In this document: piece after piece, positions 47,242 through 55,753 of the stretch
Position numbering within the stretch: position 1 is the stretch's first letter
Layout: each line of letters starts with the position of its first letter
Assembly: GCF_013363995.1 (NCBI RefSeq)
Contig: NZ_JABWGO010000004.1
Span: 1 to 64,000 of the forward strand
DNA length: 64,000 bases
Source of the DNA: Nonomuraea rhodomycinica
GTDB lineage: Bacteria; Actinomycetota; Actinomycetes; Streptosporangiales; Streptosporangiaceae
Direction: 5' to 3'
Translations under genes and position numbers: made by a program
The notes under the pieces: generated by a model
What the model saw: the letters and a program-made list of their open reading frames with translations, nothing else
Told to the model about the DNA's origin: nothing
Databases searched by the model: none

Positions 47242-48342
47242 TTGGACGCGGCACACGGGGCGGCGGAGGATCCGGCGAGATTCGTCGAAGCATGTCGCGA
47301 AGAAGCTCTGGCGGAATTCGAAAGCGCACTCAGCAGCAGCGGAAACGCGCTCTTCGCCGATTCCGTCGCGCGCGGTCAGGCTCTGTCCACGGCCCGTTAC
47401 GTTCTGGACGACGTGGCTGCTACGCTGCGCGCAGGAAAGATACAGATAAGTAGTCTTTCGAAATTGCACGCCTGGGAGGTCGGGAACGCCCGGGCGGCGG
47501 GCGGCGTCCATCCCAAAACGTCGCTTGAGGCAGGCTCACTTTTCTTCAGGATAGCGCTTTCGCACCTGACGCGACATATCTTCGCGGAAACCGGCGCGTG
47601 CGCCGAGACATTCCTGCTGGCCGCGGCCGGTCTGGAGGCGAGCCTGTCGCGCCGCATCCGCGAGGCCGCCGACAGCTACCACGGGTTCCTGCTCAACCAG
47701 GTGCACGAGGCCCAGGAGGCCGAGCGCCGCCGGATCGCCCGCGAGCTGCACGACCGCATCGGCCACGGCACGAGCGTCGCCCACCAGCAGCTCGCCCTGT
47801 CGGAGGCGTACCGGGCGACCGACCCCGCCCGCGCCTCCGCCAAGATCGTGGTGGTCCAGCAGGCCATCCAGGAGACCATGGACAACCTGCGCCAGATGAC
47901 CTCCGAGCTGCACCCGCAGACGCCGGTGAAGAACCTGGAGAAGTCGCTGCTGGACTTCCTGGAGGCGGTCGGCGACGACTCGGTCTCCATCGCGTTCGAC
48001 GTCAACGGCGACGAGTCGTGGGTCGAGCCGCGGGTGCTCGACGAGTCGTTCCTCATCCTGCGCGAGACCGTGCGCAACGCGCTCACCCACGGCGACCCGA
48101 CGATCATCCTGCTCAAGGTGGACATCGCCCCGCACGCGCTCATCGCGTCGGCCCGCGACAACGGGCGGGGCTTCGACCCGGCGAACGCCCGCGAGCGCGG
48201 CGGCGTGGGCCTCACCTCCATGCGCGAGCGCGCGGAGCTGCTCGGCGGTACGGTGGCGGTCTCCAGCGAGCCCGGCGGCGGATGCCTCGTCGAGCTGTAC
48301 ATCCCACTCAGAGGACAGGCCGGTGGACCGGACGACGCCTAA
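47242..48342 (+). CDS. Soluble NarL-type sensor histidine kinase
   Basis: A 366-residue histidine kinase without membrane segments. The dimerisation/phosphoacceptor region is of the HisKA_3 class, with R-E-L-H-D-R-I-G-H around His170, and the HATPase domain has the N-box R-N-A-L-T-H-G (near 275) and D-N-G-R-G-F (near 305). The first 150 residues are helical and match no sensor domain I know. Start is TTG 47242 with GGAGGG upstream; the only alternative would shorten it. The partner response regulator gene overlaps its end by 20 bp. A cytoplasmic signal is expected. Confidence 0.9.
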   Translation: MDAAHGAAEDPARFVEACREEALAEFESALSSSGNALFADSVARGQALSTARYVLDDVAATLRAGKIQISSLSKLHAWEVGNARAAGGVHPKTSLEAGSLFFRIALSHLTRHIFAETGACAETFLLAAAGLEASLSRRIREAADSYHGFLLNQVHEAQEAERRRIARELHDRIGHGTSVAHQQLALSEAYRATDPARASAKIVVVQQAIQETMDNLRQMTSELHPQTPVKNLEKSLLDFLEAVGDDSVSIAFDVNGDESWVEPRVLDESFLILRETVRNALTHGDPTIILLKVDIAPHALIASARDNGRGFDPANARERGGVGLTSMRERAELLGGTVAVSSEPGGGCLVELYIPLRGQAGGPDDA

Positions 48343-48988
48343 CCCCATCTCCGTCGCCTTGGTGGACGACCACACGCTGTTCAGGGAGGGCCTGCGCGAG
48401 ATCCTGGAGTCCTTCGGCGGCATGGACGTCGTGGGCGAGGCCGGCGACTCGGGCTCCGCGATCGCCCTGGTCGAGGAGGCCGAGCCGGACGTGGTGCTGC
48501 TCGACGTGGAGATCCCGGGGGACGAGGTCACCGAGACCGTGGCCCGGATCCGCAAGCTGTCGCCCGAGACCCGGATCATCATCCTCAGCATGTACGACGG
48601 GCCGCAGCTCCTCACCCGGCTGCTCGCCGCCGGCATCCGGGGCTACCTGCACAAGAGCGTCCACCGGGACGAGCTGATCGCGGCCGTGCGCAGCGTGTAC
48701 GAGGACGAGTCGAGGCTGGTGCTCGCGGTCTCGCGCAGCAGCCTGGCCCACGTGGAGGCGCCGGCCGGCGGGGTGCTGTCGGAGAAGGAGCTGGAGGTGC
48801 TCCAGCTCGCCGCGCAGGCGCTCAGCAACAGCCAGATCGCCCGCCGCCTGGGCCTGGCCGAGGCCACCGTGAAGCGGCACATGCGCAACATCTTCCTGAA
48901 GCTGAACGCGGTCTCGCGCATCGACGCGGTCAACAAGGCGCTCGCCGGCTCGCTCATCCTGCCTCAGACCAGGGGCGACGGCGACTGA
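48323..48988 (+). CDS. NarL/FixJ-type response regulator
   Basis: A 221-residue two-domain regulator, partner of the kinase encoded just before. The receiver domain has the acidic pair at 15-16, the phosphoacceptor Asp61 in V-V-L-L-D-V-E, and the Lys in Y-L-H-K-S. The LuxR-type HTH is at about 150-205 (L-S-E-K-E-L-E-V-L-Q-L to T-V-K-R-H-M-R-N-I-F-L-K-L-N). GTG 48323 lies inside the kinase gene, giving translational coupling. Its 3' end overlaps the convergent aldo/keto reductase gene by 25 bp. Confidence 0.92.
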   Translation: MDRTTPNPISVALVDDHTLFREGLREILESFGGMDVVGEAGDSGSAIALVEEAEPDVVLLDVEIPGDEVTETVARIRKLSPETRIIILSMYDGPQLLTRLLAAGIRGYLHKSVHRDELIAAVRSVYEDESRLVLAVSRSSLAHVEAPAGGVLSEKELEVLQLAAQALSNSQIARRLGLAEATVKRHMRNIFLKLNAVSRIDAVNKALAGSLILPQTRGDGD

Positions 48989-49926
48989 TCCCAGTCGTCG
49001 AGCGGGAAGACGCCGGCCAGCTTGTCGCGCACCTCGGGCGGCAGCTCGACGGCGGCGGCGGCGAGGTTCATCTCCAGGTGGACCTGGCTGCGCGTGCTCG
49101 GCACCGGCACCGTGTGCTCGCCCTGCGCGAGCAGCCAGGCCAGCGCGAGCCGCCCGGCGCTGAGGTCGAGCTGCGCGGCGGCGGCCTCCAGCGCCTGGAG
49201 CCCGGCGCAGTGGCGGCCCTGCTCGGGCCCGAAGCGCGGGTCGTCGCGGCGCCAGTCGCCCGCCTCGAACCGGGCGTCCACCCGGACCCGGCCGGTGAGG
49301 AAGCCCCGCCCGAGCGGGCGCGCGGCCACCAGCGCGACGCCCAGCTCGCGCGCCGCGGCGACCAGGCCGGGGTCGGCGTAGCGGCCCCACACCGAGTACT
49401 CGACGCCCAGGGCGGTCACCGGGTGGACGGCGTGGGCCTCGCGAAGCTGCCGCAGCGTGCCGTTGGTCAGCCCGACGTAACGGATCTTCCCGGCCCGCAC
49501 CAGCTCGGCCAGGCGGCCCATGCTCTCCTCGACCGGCACGCGGCCGTCGCGGCAGTGCAGGTAGTACAGGTCGATGCACTCGGCGCCGAGCCGTTCGAGC
49601 GAGGCGTCGCAGTCGCGCTCCAGCGCGCCGGGGTCGTCGTCGTGGAGCACCCGGCCGTCGGGCCCCAGGGCGCGCACGCCGCCGCGGGTGCTCACCACCA
49701 CCCCGTCCGACCGGCCGGCCAGGGCCCGCCCGATCAGCCGCTCGACCCGGCCCCCGGCGTAGAAGGCGGACGTGTCGAACAGGGTCACGCCCGCGTCCAG
49801 CGCCCGGCGGAGCAGCCGGTCGGCCTCGCCCTCGTGCACCCTGCCGTAGGCGCCGGCCAGGGCCAGCGAGCCCAGCCCGATGGCAGAGACGACCGGCCCC
49901 GTCCGGCCCAACCGCGTGTAACGCAC
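48964..49926 (-). CDS. Aldo/keto reductase, probable deoxysugar reductase
   Basis: A 320-residue aldo/keto reductase. Of the catalytic tetrad, Asp and Tyr are in F-D-T-S-A-F-Y-A-G-G-R-V-E (about 51-63) and His in Y-Y-L-H-C (about 118), but the Lys is replaced: the strand reads V-V-V-S-T-R-G-G. AKR proteins act as NDP-4-keto-hexose 2,3-reductases or ketoreductases in deoxysugar clusters (the EryBII-type group), and the neighbouring sugar genes make such a role likely. In a vancosamine-type scheme it would take the place of the missing EvaE-type 4-ketoreductase. Start GTG 49926 has GGAGG. The gene is divergent from the phosphopantetheinyl transferase gene. Confidence 0.85.
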   Translation of the reverse strand: MRYTRLGRTGPVVSAIGLGSLALAGAYGRVHEGEADRLLRRALDAGVTLFDTSAFYAGGRVERLIGRALAGRSDGVVVSTRGGVRALGPDGRVLHDDDPGALERDCDASLERLGAECIDLYYLHCRDGRVPVEESMGRLAELVRAGKIRYVGLTNGTLRQLREAHAVHPVTALGVEYSVWGRYADPGLVAAARELGVALVAARPLGRGFLTGRVRVDARFEAGDWRRDDPRFGPEQGRHCAGLQALEAAAAQLDLSAGRLALAWLLAQGEHTVPVPSTRSQVHLEMNLAAAAVELPPEVRDKLAGVFPLDDWDQSPSPLV

Positions 49927-50058
49927 CGAAATCCCTCCGTGCGCCTTTCCCGATCACCGGCTCCGATCGGGGACCGGAAAATCGGGGAACGAATGCAGGT
50001 CTTGCGCGGGAGCCCAGGCGCGGGTGTCGATTAGCGAGCTTCAGGTGTTACCCAATAG

Positions 50059-50108
50059 TAGGGGAAGCTCCGGCGTACGCAACGCCCAATACCCCTATTG
50101 AACCCCTT
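50059..50108. promoter_or_regulatory. SARP-like heptamer repeats in the AKR/PPTase divergent promoter
   Basis: ACCCCTA (50091-50097) and ACCCCTT (50102-50108) are direct heptamers with 4-bp spacing, an 11-bp period that is the rule for SARP-family binding. A third, oppositely oriented AGGGGAA starts at 50060. The palindrome CAATACCCCTATTG (50087-50100) covers the first heptamer. The gap is AT-richer than its surroundings and also holds GGCTATTAGCC at 50151-50161, close to the PPTase start, as a further palindrome. Confidence 0.55.
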
Positions 50109-50211
50109 AATAGCCAGCATGGACCCATAAAGAGTTTTGTTGGTCTTTTGGGCTATTAGCCGCATTGGCTACTGTGCGAGTGTTCCGTGCGGACGGTGGT
50201 CAGGAGGTCGT

Positions 50212-50910
50212 GTGATCGAGAAGATCCTGCCGGCGACCGTCAAGGCATTCGAGGCCTTCAACGACCCGCCCGAAGCCGCCCTCTTTCCCGAGGAGGCCGA
50301 GCTGGTGCGCCGCGCCGCCGACAAACGCCGCCGCGAGTTCACCACGGCCCGCCACTGCGCCCGCAAGGCCATGGAACGGCTCGGCGTGCGCCCGGTCCCC
50401 GTGCTCAGCGGCCCGTACGGCGAGCCCTGCTGGCCGCACGGCACCACCGGCAGCATCACCCACTGCGCCGGCTACAGAGCCGCGGCCGTCGGCGCCGGCC
50501 CCGCGCTCATCGGCATCGACGCCGAGCCGGACGCCCCGCTGCCGCCCGGCGTGCTGGAGGCCGTCTCCGTGCCCAAGGAACGTGACATGGTCCGCCGGCT
50601 CGGCGAGCGGCACCCGGGCACGTCCTGGGACCGGCTGCTGTTCAGCACCAAGGAGGCCGTCTACAAGGCGTGGTTCCCGCTCGCCGGGCGCTGGCTGGAC
50701 TTCCAGGACGCCGCGGTGACCCTGGACCCGCTGCGCGGCACGTTCACCGCGCACCTCATGGTCTCGGGGCCGCGCTGGCAGGGGGAGCGGCTGACCGGCT
50801 TCACCGGCCGCTGGACGGCCGGCCGGGGCCTGCTGCTCACCGCCATCGCCGTGGCCGGGACGCCCCGCGGCGCCGCCGCGGGCGCCCACCGGGCGGGGGC
50901 GCGGCCATGA
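50212..50910 (+). CDS. Sfp-type 4'-phosphopantetheinyl transferase
   Basis: A 232-residue enzyme that loads the phosphopantetheine arm of CoA onto carrier proteins. The Mg-binding motif I-G-I-D-A-E-P is at about 100-106 and the second, F-S-T-K-E-A-V-Y-K-A-W, at about 145-155, as in the EntD/Sfp group. Start GTG 50212 has AGGAGG at perfect distance; the longer frame upstream contains the promoter. The LLM oxidoreductase gene overlaps its end by four bases. It presumably activates the ACP encoded at 62794 and other carrier proteins of the cluster. Confidence 0.93.
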   Translation: MIEKILPATVKAFEAFNDPPEAALFPEEAELVRRAADKRRREFTTARHCARKAMERLGVRPVPVLSGPYGEPCWPHGTTGSITHCAGYRAAAVGAGPALIGIDAEPDAPLPPGVLEAVSVPKERDMVRRLGERHPGTSWDRLLFSTKEAVYKAWFPLAGRWLDFQDAAVTLDPLRGTFTAHLMVSGPRWQGERLTGFTGRWTAGRGLLLTAIAVAGTPRGAAAGAHRAGARP

Positions 50911-51743
50911 GGTTCGGGGTGGTGCTCATCAGCGAGGGCGGCACGCGCGCCCAGTGGACGGCCACGTGCCGCCGCGCCGAGGCCCTCGGCTACGACGTCA
51001 TCGCCGTGCCCGACCATCTCAACCTGATGGCGCCCTTCCCCACCGCCCTGCTCGCCGCCGAGGTCACCGAGCGGCCGGTCATCGGCACGTACGTGCTCAA
51101 CGCCTCCTTCCACCGGCCCGCGCTGCTCGCCCGGGAGGTGGCCACCATGGACCTGCTCGTCGGCGGCCGGCTGGAGCTGGGGCTCGGCACCGGGTACGTG
51201 CGGGAGGAGTTCGAGGCGGCCGGCCTGCCGTTCGGCGCCGGACACCGCGTACGGGCCCTCGAACGGCTGACCGGCGAGCTGGACGGGCTCCTGGGCGGCC
51301 GGATGCCGCCGCTGATGGTCGGCGGGCACGGCGACCGCGTGCTGCGCCTGGCCGCCCGCCGCGCCGAGATCGTCAGCTTCACCGGCGCCCCGTTCCGCCC
51401 CGAGTACGGCAGGACGGCCCTCGTGGACGCGCGCGAGCTGACCCGGCGGGTCGCCTTCGCCCGGCGGGAGGCCGGGCCGCGCGCCGCCGACCTGGAGCTG
51501 AACGTCCTGTCCAAGGCGACTGTGCTCACCCGCGACCGGCGGGCCGGCGTGGAGGGCCTGCGGCGCTACGCCCCCGACCTGACCACCGAGCAGCTCCTGG
51601 AGGTGCCCATGCTGTTCGCCGGGACGCCCGAGGACATCGCCGAGCAGGTGCGCCGGCACGAGAAGACGTTCGGCTTCACCTACTTCACGGTCATGGAGCC
51701 CGCCATGGACGACTTCGGCAAGGTCATCGAACTCCTGCGGTGA
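50907..51743 (+). CDS. LLM-class F420-dependent oxidoreductase
   Basis: A 278-residue luciferase-like TIM-barrel flavin/F420 oxidoreductase of the TIGR03621 kind. It opens R-F-G-V-V-L-I-S with W-x-x-x-x-R-R-A-E-A-L-G-Y-D near 16-30, and has the G-R-L-E-L-G-L-G-T-G-Y block at about 90-100 and L-M-V-G-G-H-G near 135. Such enzymes reduce double bonds or oxidise at C-H with F420 or FMN. It overlaps the PPTase gene (ATGA) and converges with the 2,3-dehydratase gene, whose stop lies 20 bp inside it. The substrate in the pathway is not known. Confidence 0.85.
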   Translation: MRFGVVLISEGGTRAQWTATCRRAEALGYDVIAVPDHLNLMAPFPTALLAAEVTERPVIGTYVLNASFHRPALLAREVATMDLLVGGRLELGLGTGYVREEFEAAGLPFGAGHRVRALERLTGELDGLLGGRMPPLMVGGHGDRVLRLAARRAEIVSFTGAPFRPEYGRTALVDARELTRRVAFARREAGPRAADLELNVLSKATVLTRDRRAGVEGLRRYAPDLTTEQLLEVPMLFAGTPEDIAEQVRRHEKTFGFTYFTVMEPAMDDFGKVIELLR

Positions 51744-53070
51744 GCAGCGGCACCCGCGCCCGTGGCGGCACGCCGTACGCGGGCCCGTGGGCCAGGCCGT
51801 GCAGGCAGGCCGTCAGGCTGCGGGCCTCCACGTTGAGGTAGTAGCTGTGCCGCAGCAGCTCGTCGATCTGGTGCAGCGCCAGCCAGCGGAACCCGGGGTG
51901 GCCCGGCAGCGGGTCCTCGTCCGTCTCGACCACGACGTAGCGGTTGCGCGCGTGGTAGAACCGGCCGCCCTCCTCCGACAGGACGGTGTCGAAGCGCACC
52001 CGGCCCGGGGCCGCGCCCGCCAGGGCGTCCAGCACGAGGTCCACGAGCGGCGGGCGGGCCGCCGGCGGCAGGTGGTCGTAGTTGCCCGGCGTGCACTGCA
52101 CGGTCGGCGCCAGCTCCACCACGTCGGTGTAGCCGGGATCGACGCGCGCCCGCACGAGCGCGTGCACGACCCCGCCGATCCGGCGGACCAGGAACGCCAC
52201 CAGGCCCGTGCCCACCGGCGCGAGCATCGGCTGCGACCAGCCGGACACCTCCCGCCCGCGCGCCGCCACCCGCACCCCGATCACGTCGAAGAAGCGGCCC
52301 GACTCGTGCGAGATGCGCCCGCCCGACCGGCGCCAGCCGCGCACCCGGTCGAGCGGCACCAGCGCGGCCCGCACGTCGGCCGTGGAGCGGGCCCCGCTGA
52401 GCCAGCTCAGGATCTCGCCCAGCTCGTGGCGGGCCCCGCGCGAGGCGTCGCGCGAGCGGGCCACCGCCGCCGCGAAGCCGCCCGCGGGCTCGGCGCCGCG
52501 CTGGGGCGGCAGGCAGGACAGCACGGTCCGCGCGTCCATGTTCACCCGGTCCGGCACCGCCAGCAGCCCGTACACCCGCGCGAGCGGCAGCCACCGGAAC
52601 CCCTCCGCGGCCGGCACGTGCTCCGCGACCTCCACCACCATGTTGCGGTTGCGCTTGCGGTAGAACCACGCGCCCTGCTCCGACTGGCGCGTGTCGGCCA
52701 GCACCCGGCCGCGCGGCTCGCGGAAGAACTCGAGGTACGGCACCGGCCGCCCCTGGTGGACCCGCGTGTAGTTGCTCCGCGTGGCCTGCACCGTGGGGGA
52801 GACCTGAGGGCCGTCGGGATTGCCCGGCTCGTTCTTGGCCTGCGTCAGCACGTACGGCACCCCGTCCACCCGCTTGAGCAGGATGCCCAGGATGCCGGTC
52901 TCGGGCTGGTTGATGATGGGCTGGGTCCAGGCCGGCACCGGCTCGCCGGGACGGCGGACGTCGAGCCCCTCGACGGTGAAGAAACCGCCGCTGTCGTGCC
53001 GCAGGTTGCCCGTCGCCGGGTCCGTGTGCCAGCCGGGCAGCTCCTCCAGCGGCAGCCGCGTCACCTCCAT
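51724..53070 (-). CDS. NDP-hexose 2,3-dehydratase (EvaA/TylX3 type)
   Basis: A 448-residue or longer enzyme that removes the C-2 hydroxyl of TDP-4-keto-6-deoxyglucose, the committing step to 2,6-dideoxysugars. It shows the internal duplication of the family: each half has a W-x-Q-P-(I/M) block (W-T-Q-P-I-I-N-Q and W-S-Q-P-M-L-A), a P-T-V-Q-x-T block (V-S-P-T-V-Q-A-T and L-A-P-T-V-Q-C-T) and an S-E-x-G-x-(F/W)-Y block. The first ATG (53070) has no ribosome site. The frame stays open upstream, and residues matching the conserved N-terminus (V-H-D-W-L-H-E) are encoded there, with GAGGAG placed before an ATC at 53118 (see findings). Its 3' end overlaps the LLM gene by 20 bp. Confidence 0.93.
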   Translation of the reverse strand: MEVTRLPLEELPGWHTDPATGNLRHDSGGFFTVEGLDVRRPGEPVPAWTQPIINQPETGILGILLKRVDGVPYVLTQAKNEPGNPDGPQVSPTVQATRSNYTRVHQGRPVPYLEFFREPRGRVLADTRQSEQGAWFYRKRNRNMVVEVAEHVPAAEGFRWLPLARVYGLLAVPDRVNMDARTVLSCLPPQRGAEPAGGFAAAVARSRDASRGARHELGEILSWLSGARSTADVRAALVPLDRVRGWRRSGGRISHESGRFFDVIGVRVAARGREVSGWSQPMLAPVGTGLVAFLVRRIGGVVHALVRARVDPGYTDVVELAPTVQCTPGNYDHLPPAARPPLVDLVLDALAGAAPGRVRFDTVLSEEGGRFYHARNRYVVVETDEDPLPGHPGFRWLALHQIDELLRHSYYLNVEARSLTACLHGLAHGPAYGVPPRARVPLLTAGVR

Positions 53071-53295
53071 GGAGGTGTGCCCGGCGACCTCGTGGAGCCA
53101 GTCGTGAACGTCGATGATGGCAGGCTCCTCACCCCGGGGTCCTGTCGTCCGAGCCCGAAGCTGTCACGCCCCGCGGCACCCCTCAACCCCTGACCGCCCC
53201 GCCCGCCACCCCAGCCCCTCGCGGGCCCCGGCGACCCCGGCAGGATAGGGGTTCTGCGGCGGGCGGCCCCTTCGTAGCCTTCTAGGGTGGACGCC

Positions 53296-53892
53296 ATGAC
53301 CGATCATCGGGACGTGCGAGCCAGTGACCAGGACCGCGAACGCGTGGCGGAGGCGCTGCGGGTGGCGGTGAGCGAGGGACGGATCACGCTGGAGGAGCTC
53401 AACGAGCGGATCGACCACACCTACCGGGCGCGCACACTCGGCGAGCTCGACGAGGTCGTGGCCGACCTGCCGAGGGACGGATCGCTGCCCGCGGTCCGCA
53501 CCGCGGCCCCCGTCCAGGGCTTACCGGGGCCTGCCGAGCTCCAGCTCCACACGGGCAGCGGCAAGGTCGCGCAGGTGGGCCGCTGGGCGGTGCCCCGGCA
53601 CATCAGCGCGAAGGCCGGCAGGTGGGGCACGGTGCGGATCGACTTCACCCTCGCCGACTGCCCCCACCGGGAGGTCCATCTCGACGTGGAGATCACCTCG
53701 TGGTTCGGCGACATCGTGGTCGCGGTCCCGCGGGGCTGGCAGGTCCGTGACGAGCAGGTCGTCCGCCGGTGGATGGGCGCCGTCCACAACCGCCCCCCGG
53801 CGCCGCTCGCGCCGGACGGCGTCACCGTACGGCTCACGGGCTACGTGCAGACCGGGGACGTCTGGGTGAGGTACCGCCGGCCGGTCACCTGA
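53296..53892 (+). CDS. DUF1707 domain protein
   Basis: A 198-residue protein whose first 55 residues are a textbook DUF1707 domain (R-A-S-D-Q-D-R-E-R-V-A-E-A-L-R-x-A-x-x-E-G-R-I-T-L-E-E-L-N-E-R in pieces along the domain). The rest is a beta-rich region with W-G-T-V-R-I-D-F and W-F-G-D-I-V-V-A-V-P, like the cell-wall-active YvqF/LiaF-type domain. There is no membrane segment. It is probably a stress-related accessory protein and not a biosynthetic enzyme; it stands like a guest between deoxysugar genes. Start ATG 53296 is preceded by AGGGTGGA. Confidence 0.85.
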   Translation: MTDHRDVRASDQDRERVAEALRVAVSEGRITLEELNERIDHTYRARTLGELDEVVADLPRDGSLPAVRTAAPVQGLPGPAELQLHTGSGKVAQVGRWAVPRHISAKAGRWGTVRIDFTLADCPHREVHLDVEITSWFGDIVVAVPRGWQVRDEQVVRRWMGAVHNRPPAPLAPDGVTVRLTGYVQTGDVWVRYRRPVT

Positions 53893-53918
53893 GCCGGCCG
53901 CAAGCTGAGGAGGAACGC

Positions 53919-55142
53919 ATGGCGTGCCGGATCTGTTCGGGCCGTCTCCACCAGTTCGCCGACTTCGGGAGCCAGCCGGTCTCGGACGCCTTCGTCACCC
54001 CCGGCGACCCCGCCGAGGAGTACATGTTCCGGCTGGCCGTGGGCGTCTGCGAGAGCTGCTCCATGGTGCAGCTGCTCGAAGAGGTGCCCCGCGAGCGCAT
54101 GTTCCACGAGGGCTACCCCTACCTGTCGTCCGGCTCGGCCGTCATGCGCGAGCACTTCTGGAGCCTCGCCGAGCGCTTCCTCGCCACCGAGCTGTCCGGC
54201 GACGACCCGTTCGTCGTCGAGCTGGGCTGCAACGACGGCACCATGCTCCAGCGGGTGGCCGAGGCCGGGGTGCGGCACCTCGGCGTCGAGCCGTCGGGCG
54301 GCGTCGCCGACCTCGCCGCCGCCAAGGGCGTGCGGGTGCGCAAGGACTTCTTCGAGGCCGCCACGGCCGCCGCCATCCGCGCCGAGGACGGGCCCGCCGA
54401 CGTCGTCTACGCGGCCAACACCCTCTGCCACATCCCGTACATGGACTCCATCCTCAGCGGGGTCGCCACGCTGCTGCGGCCCGGCGGCGTGTTCGTCTTC
54501 GAGGACCCGTACCTCGGCGACATCGTCGAGCGCGCCTCCTACGACCAGATCTACGACGAGCACTTCTACTTCTTCTCCGCCCGCTCGGTGCGCGGCATGG
54601 CCCGGCGGCACGGGTTCGAGCTGGTCGACGTCGAGCGGCTGCCCGTCCACGGCGGCGAGGTCCGCTACACCCTCGCCCGGCAGGGCGCCCGGACTCCGTC
54701 CCCGGCCGTGGCCGAGCTGCTCGCCGCCGAGGACGCCGCCCAGATCAGCGACCCGGCCACCCTGCGGGCCTTCGCCGAGCGCGTGGCGCGCAACCGCGAC
54801 GAGCTGGTGGCGCTGCTGACCCGCCTGCGCGACGAGGGCGCCCGCGTGTACGGCTACGGCGCCACGGCCAAGAGCGCCACCGTGCTCAACTACTGCGGCA
54901 TCGGCCCCGACCTCGTCACGTTCGTCTCCGACACCACTCCCGCCAAGCAGGGCCGGCTCACGCCCGGCTCGCACATCCCCGTGCGCGGCCCCGAGGCGTT
55001 CGCCGACCCCTACCCCGACTACGCGCTGCTGTTCGCCTGGAACCACGCCGAGGAGATCATGGCCAAGGAGGAGGCGTTCCGCGAGGCGGGCGGGGCCTGG
55101 ATCCTCTACGTGCCCGAGGTCCGGCTGGTCCGGGACCGATGA
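53919..55142 (+). CDS. NDP-hexose 3-C-methyltransferase (EvaC/TylCIII type)
   Basis: A 407-residue SAM-dependent methyltransferase that adds a methyl group to C-3 of a TDP-3-keto or 4-keto sugar. The N-terminal zinc module has C-R-I-C (3-6) and C-E-S-C (about 46-49). The SAM domain has V-V-E-L-G-C-N-D-G-T (about 92-101). The catalytic Y-D-Q-I-Y-D-E-H-F-Y-F-F stretch (about 208-219) matches the Tyr/Glu/His active site of TcaB9-like enzymes, and the C-terminal part has G-Y-G-A-T-A-K-S (about 311). Start ATG 53919 has GAGGAGG. It overlaps the epimerase gene by four bases. It is a strong marker for a C-3-branched sugar. Confidence 0.94.
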   Translation: MACRICSGRLHQFADFGSQPVSDAFVTPGDPAEEYMFRLAVGVCESCSMVQLLEEVPRERMFHEGYPYLSSGSAVMREHFWSLAERFLATELSGDDPFVVELGCNDGTMLQRVAEAGVRHLGVEPSGGVADLAAAKGVRVRKDFFEAATAAAIRAEDGPADVVYAANTLCHIPYMDSILSGVATLLRPGGVFVFEDPYLGDIVERASYDQIYDEHFYFFSARSVRGMARRHGFELVDVERLPVHGGEVRYTLARQGARTPSPAVAELLAAEDAAQISDPATLRAFAERVARNRDELVALLTRLRDEGARVYGYGATAKSATVLNYCGIGPDLVTFVSDTTPAKQGRLTPGSHIPVRGPEAFADPYPDYALLFAWNHAEEIMAKEEAFREAGGAWILYVPEVRLVRDR

Positions 55143-55738
55143 GGAACCTGACGAGCCCGGTCATGAGGCATCGGCGGCTGGCGGTGGACGGGGCGGTCGA
55201 GTTCGCCCCCGAGGTCTTCCACGACGAGCGGGGCGACTTCGCCTCGCCGTACCAGGAGCACGTCTTCGCCGCCGCCGTCGGCCGCCCGCTCTTCCCCGTC
55301 GCGCAGGTCAGCCGCAACGTGTCGCGGCGCGGCGTCGTGCGCGGCGTCCACTACACGCTCGTGCCGCCCGGCACCGCCAAGTACGTCTACTGCCCGGCCG
55401 GCCGGGTCCTCGACATGGTGGTGGACCTGCGCGTGGGCTCGCCCACGTTCGCCCGGTGGGAGGCGGTCGAGCTGGCCGCCGACACCGCCCGCGCCGTCTA
55501 CGTCCCGCCCGGGGTGGGCCACGCCTTCGCGGCGCTGGAAGACGGATCGGTGGTCTGCTACCTGCTGTCGCGCGAGTACCGCAAGGAGCACGAGCTGACC
55601 CTGTCGGTCTTCGACGAGGAGCTCCGGCTGCGCCTGCCGGCCGGTCTCGGGCCGCTCGTGCTGTCGGAGCGGGACAGAGAAGCCCCCACGCTCGCCGAGG
55701 CGGCGGCGCGGGGGCTGCTGCCGGAATACACCCGCTGA
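55139..55738 (+). CDS. dTDP-4-keto-6-deoxyhexose 3,5-epimerase (RmlC/EvaD type)
   Basis: A 199-residue RmlC-like cupin that epimerises C-5 (and/or C-3), turning D- into L-sugars. The catalytic His is in V-V-R-G-V-H-Y (near 70), with D-M-V-V-D-L-R-V-G-S-P following. The catalytic acid region V-P-P-G-V-G-H-A-F-A-A-L is near 123-134, and Y-R-K-E-H-E ends the barrel. The gene is coupled to the methyltransferase gene by an ATGA overlap. Presence of this enzyme argues for an L-configured sugar. A small CCCGC-TGA-GCGGG hairpin holds its stop codon in the loop. Confidence 0.93.
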   Translation: MRNLTSPVMRHRRLAVDGAVEFAPEVFHDERGDFASPYQEHVFAAAVGRPLFPVAQVSRNVSRRGVVRGVHYTLVPPGTAKYVYCPAGRVLDMVVDLRVGSPTFARWEAVELAADTARAVYVPPGVGHAFAALEDGSVVCYLLSREYRKEHELTLSVFDEELRLRLPAGLGPLVLSERDREAPTLAEAAARGLLPEYTR

Positions 55739-55753
55739 GCGGGCCGGGAGCCG

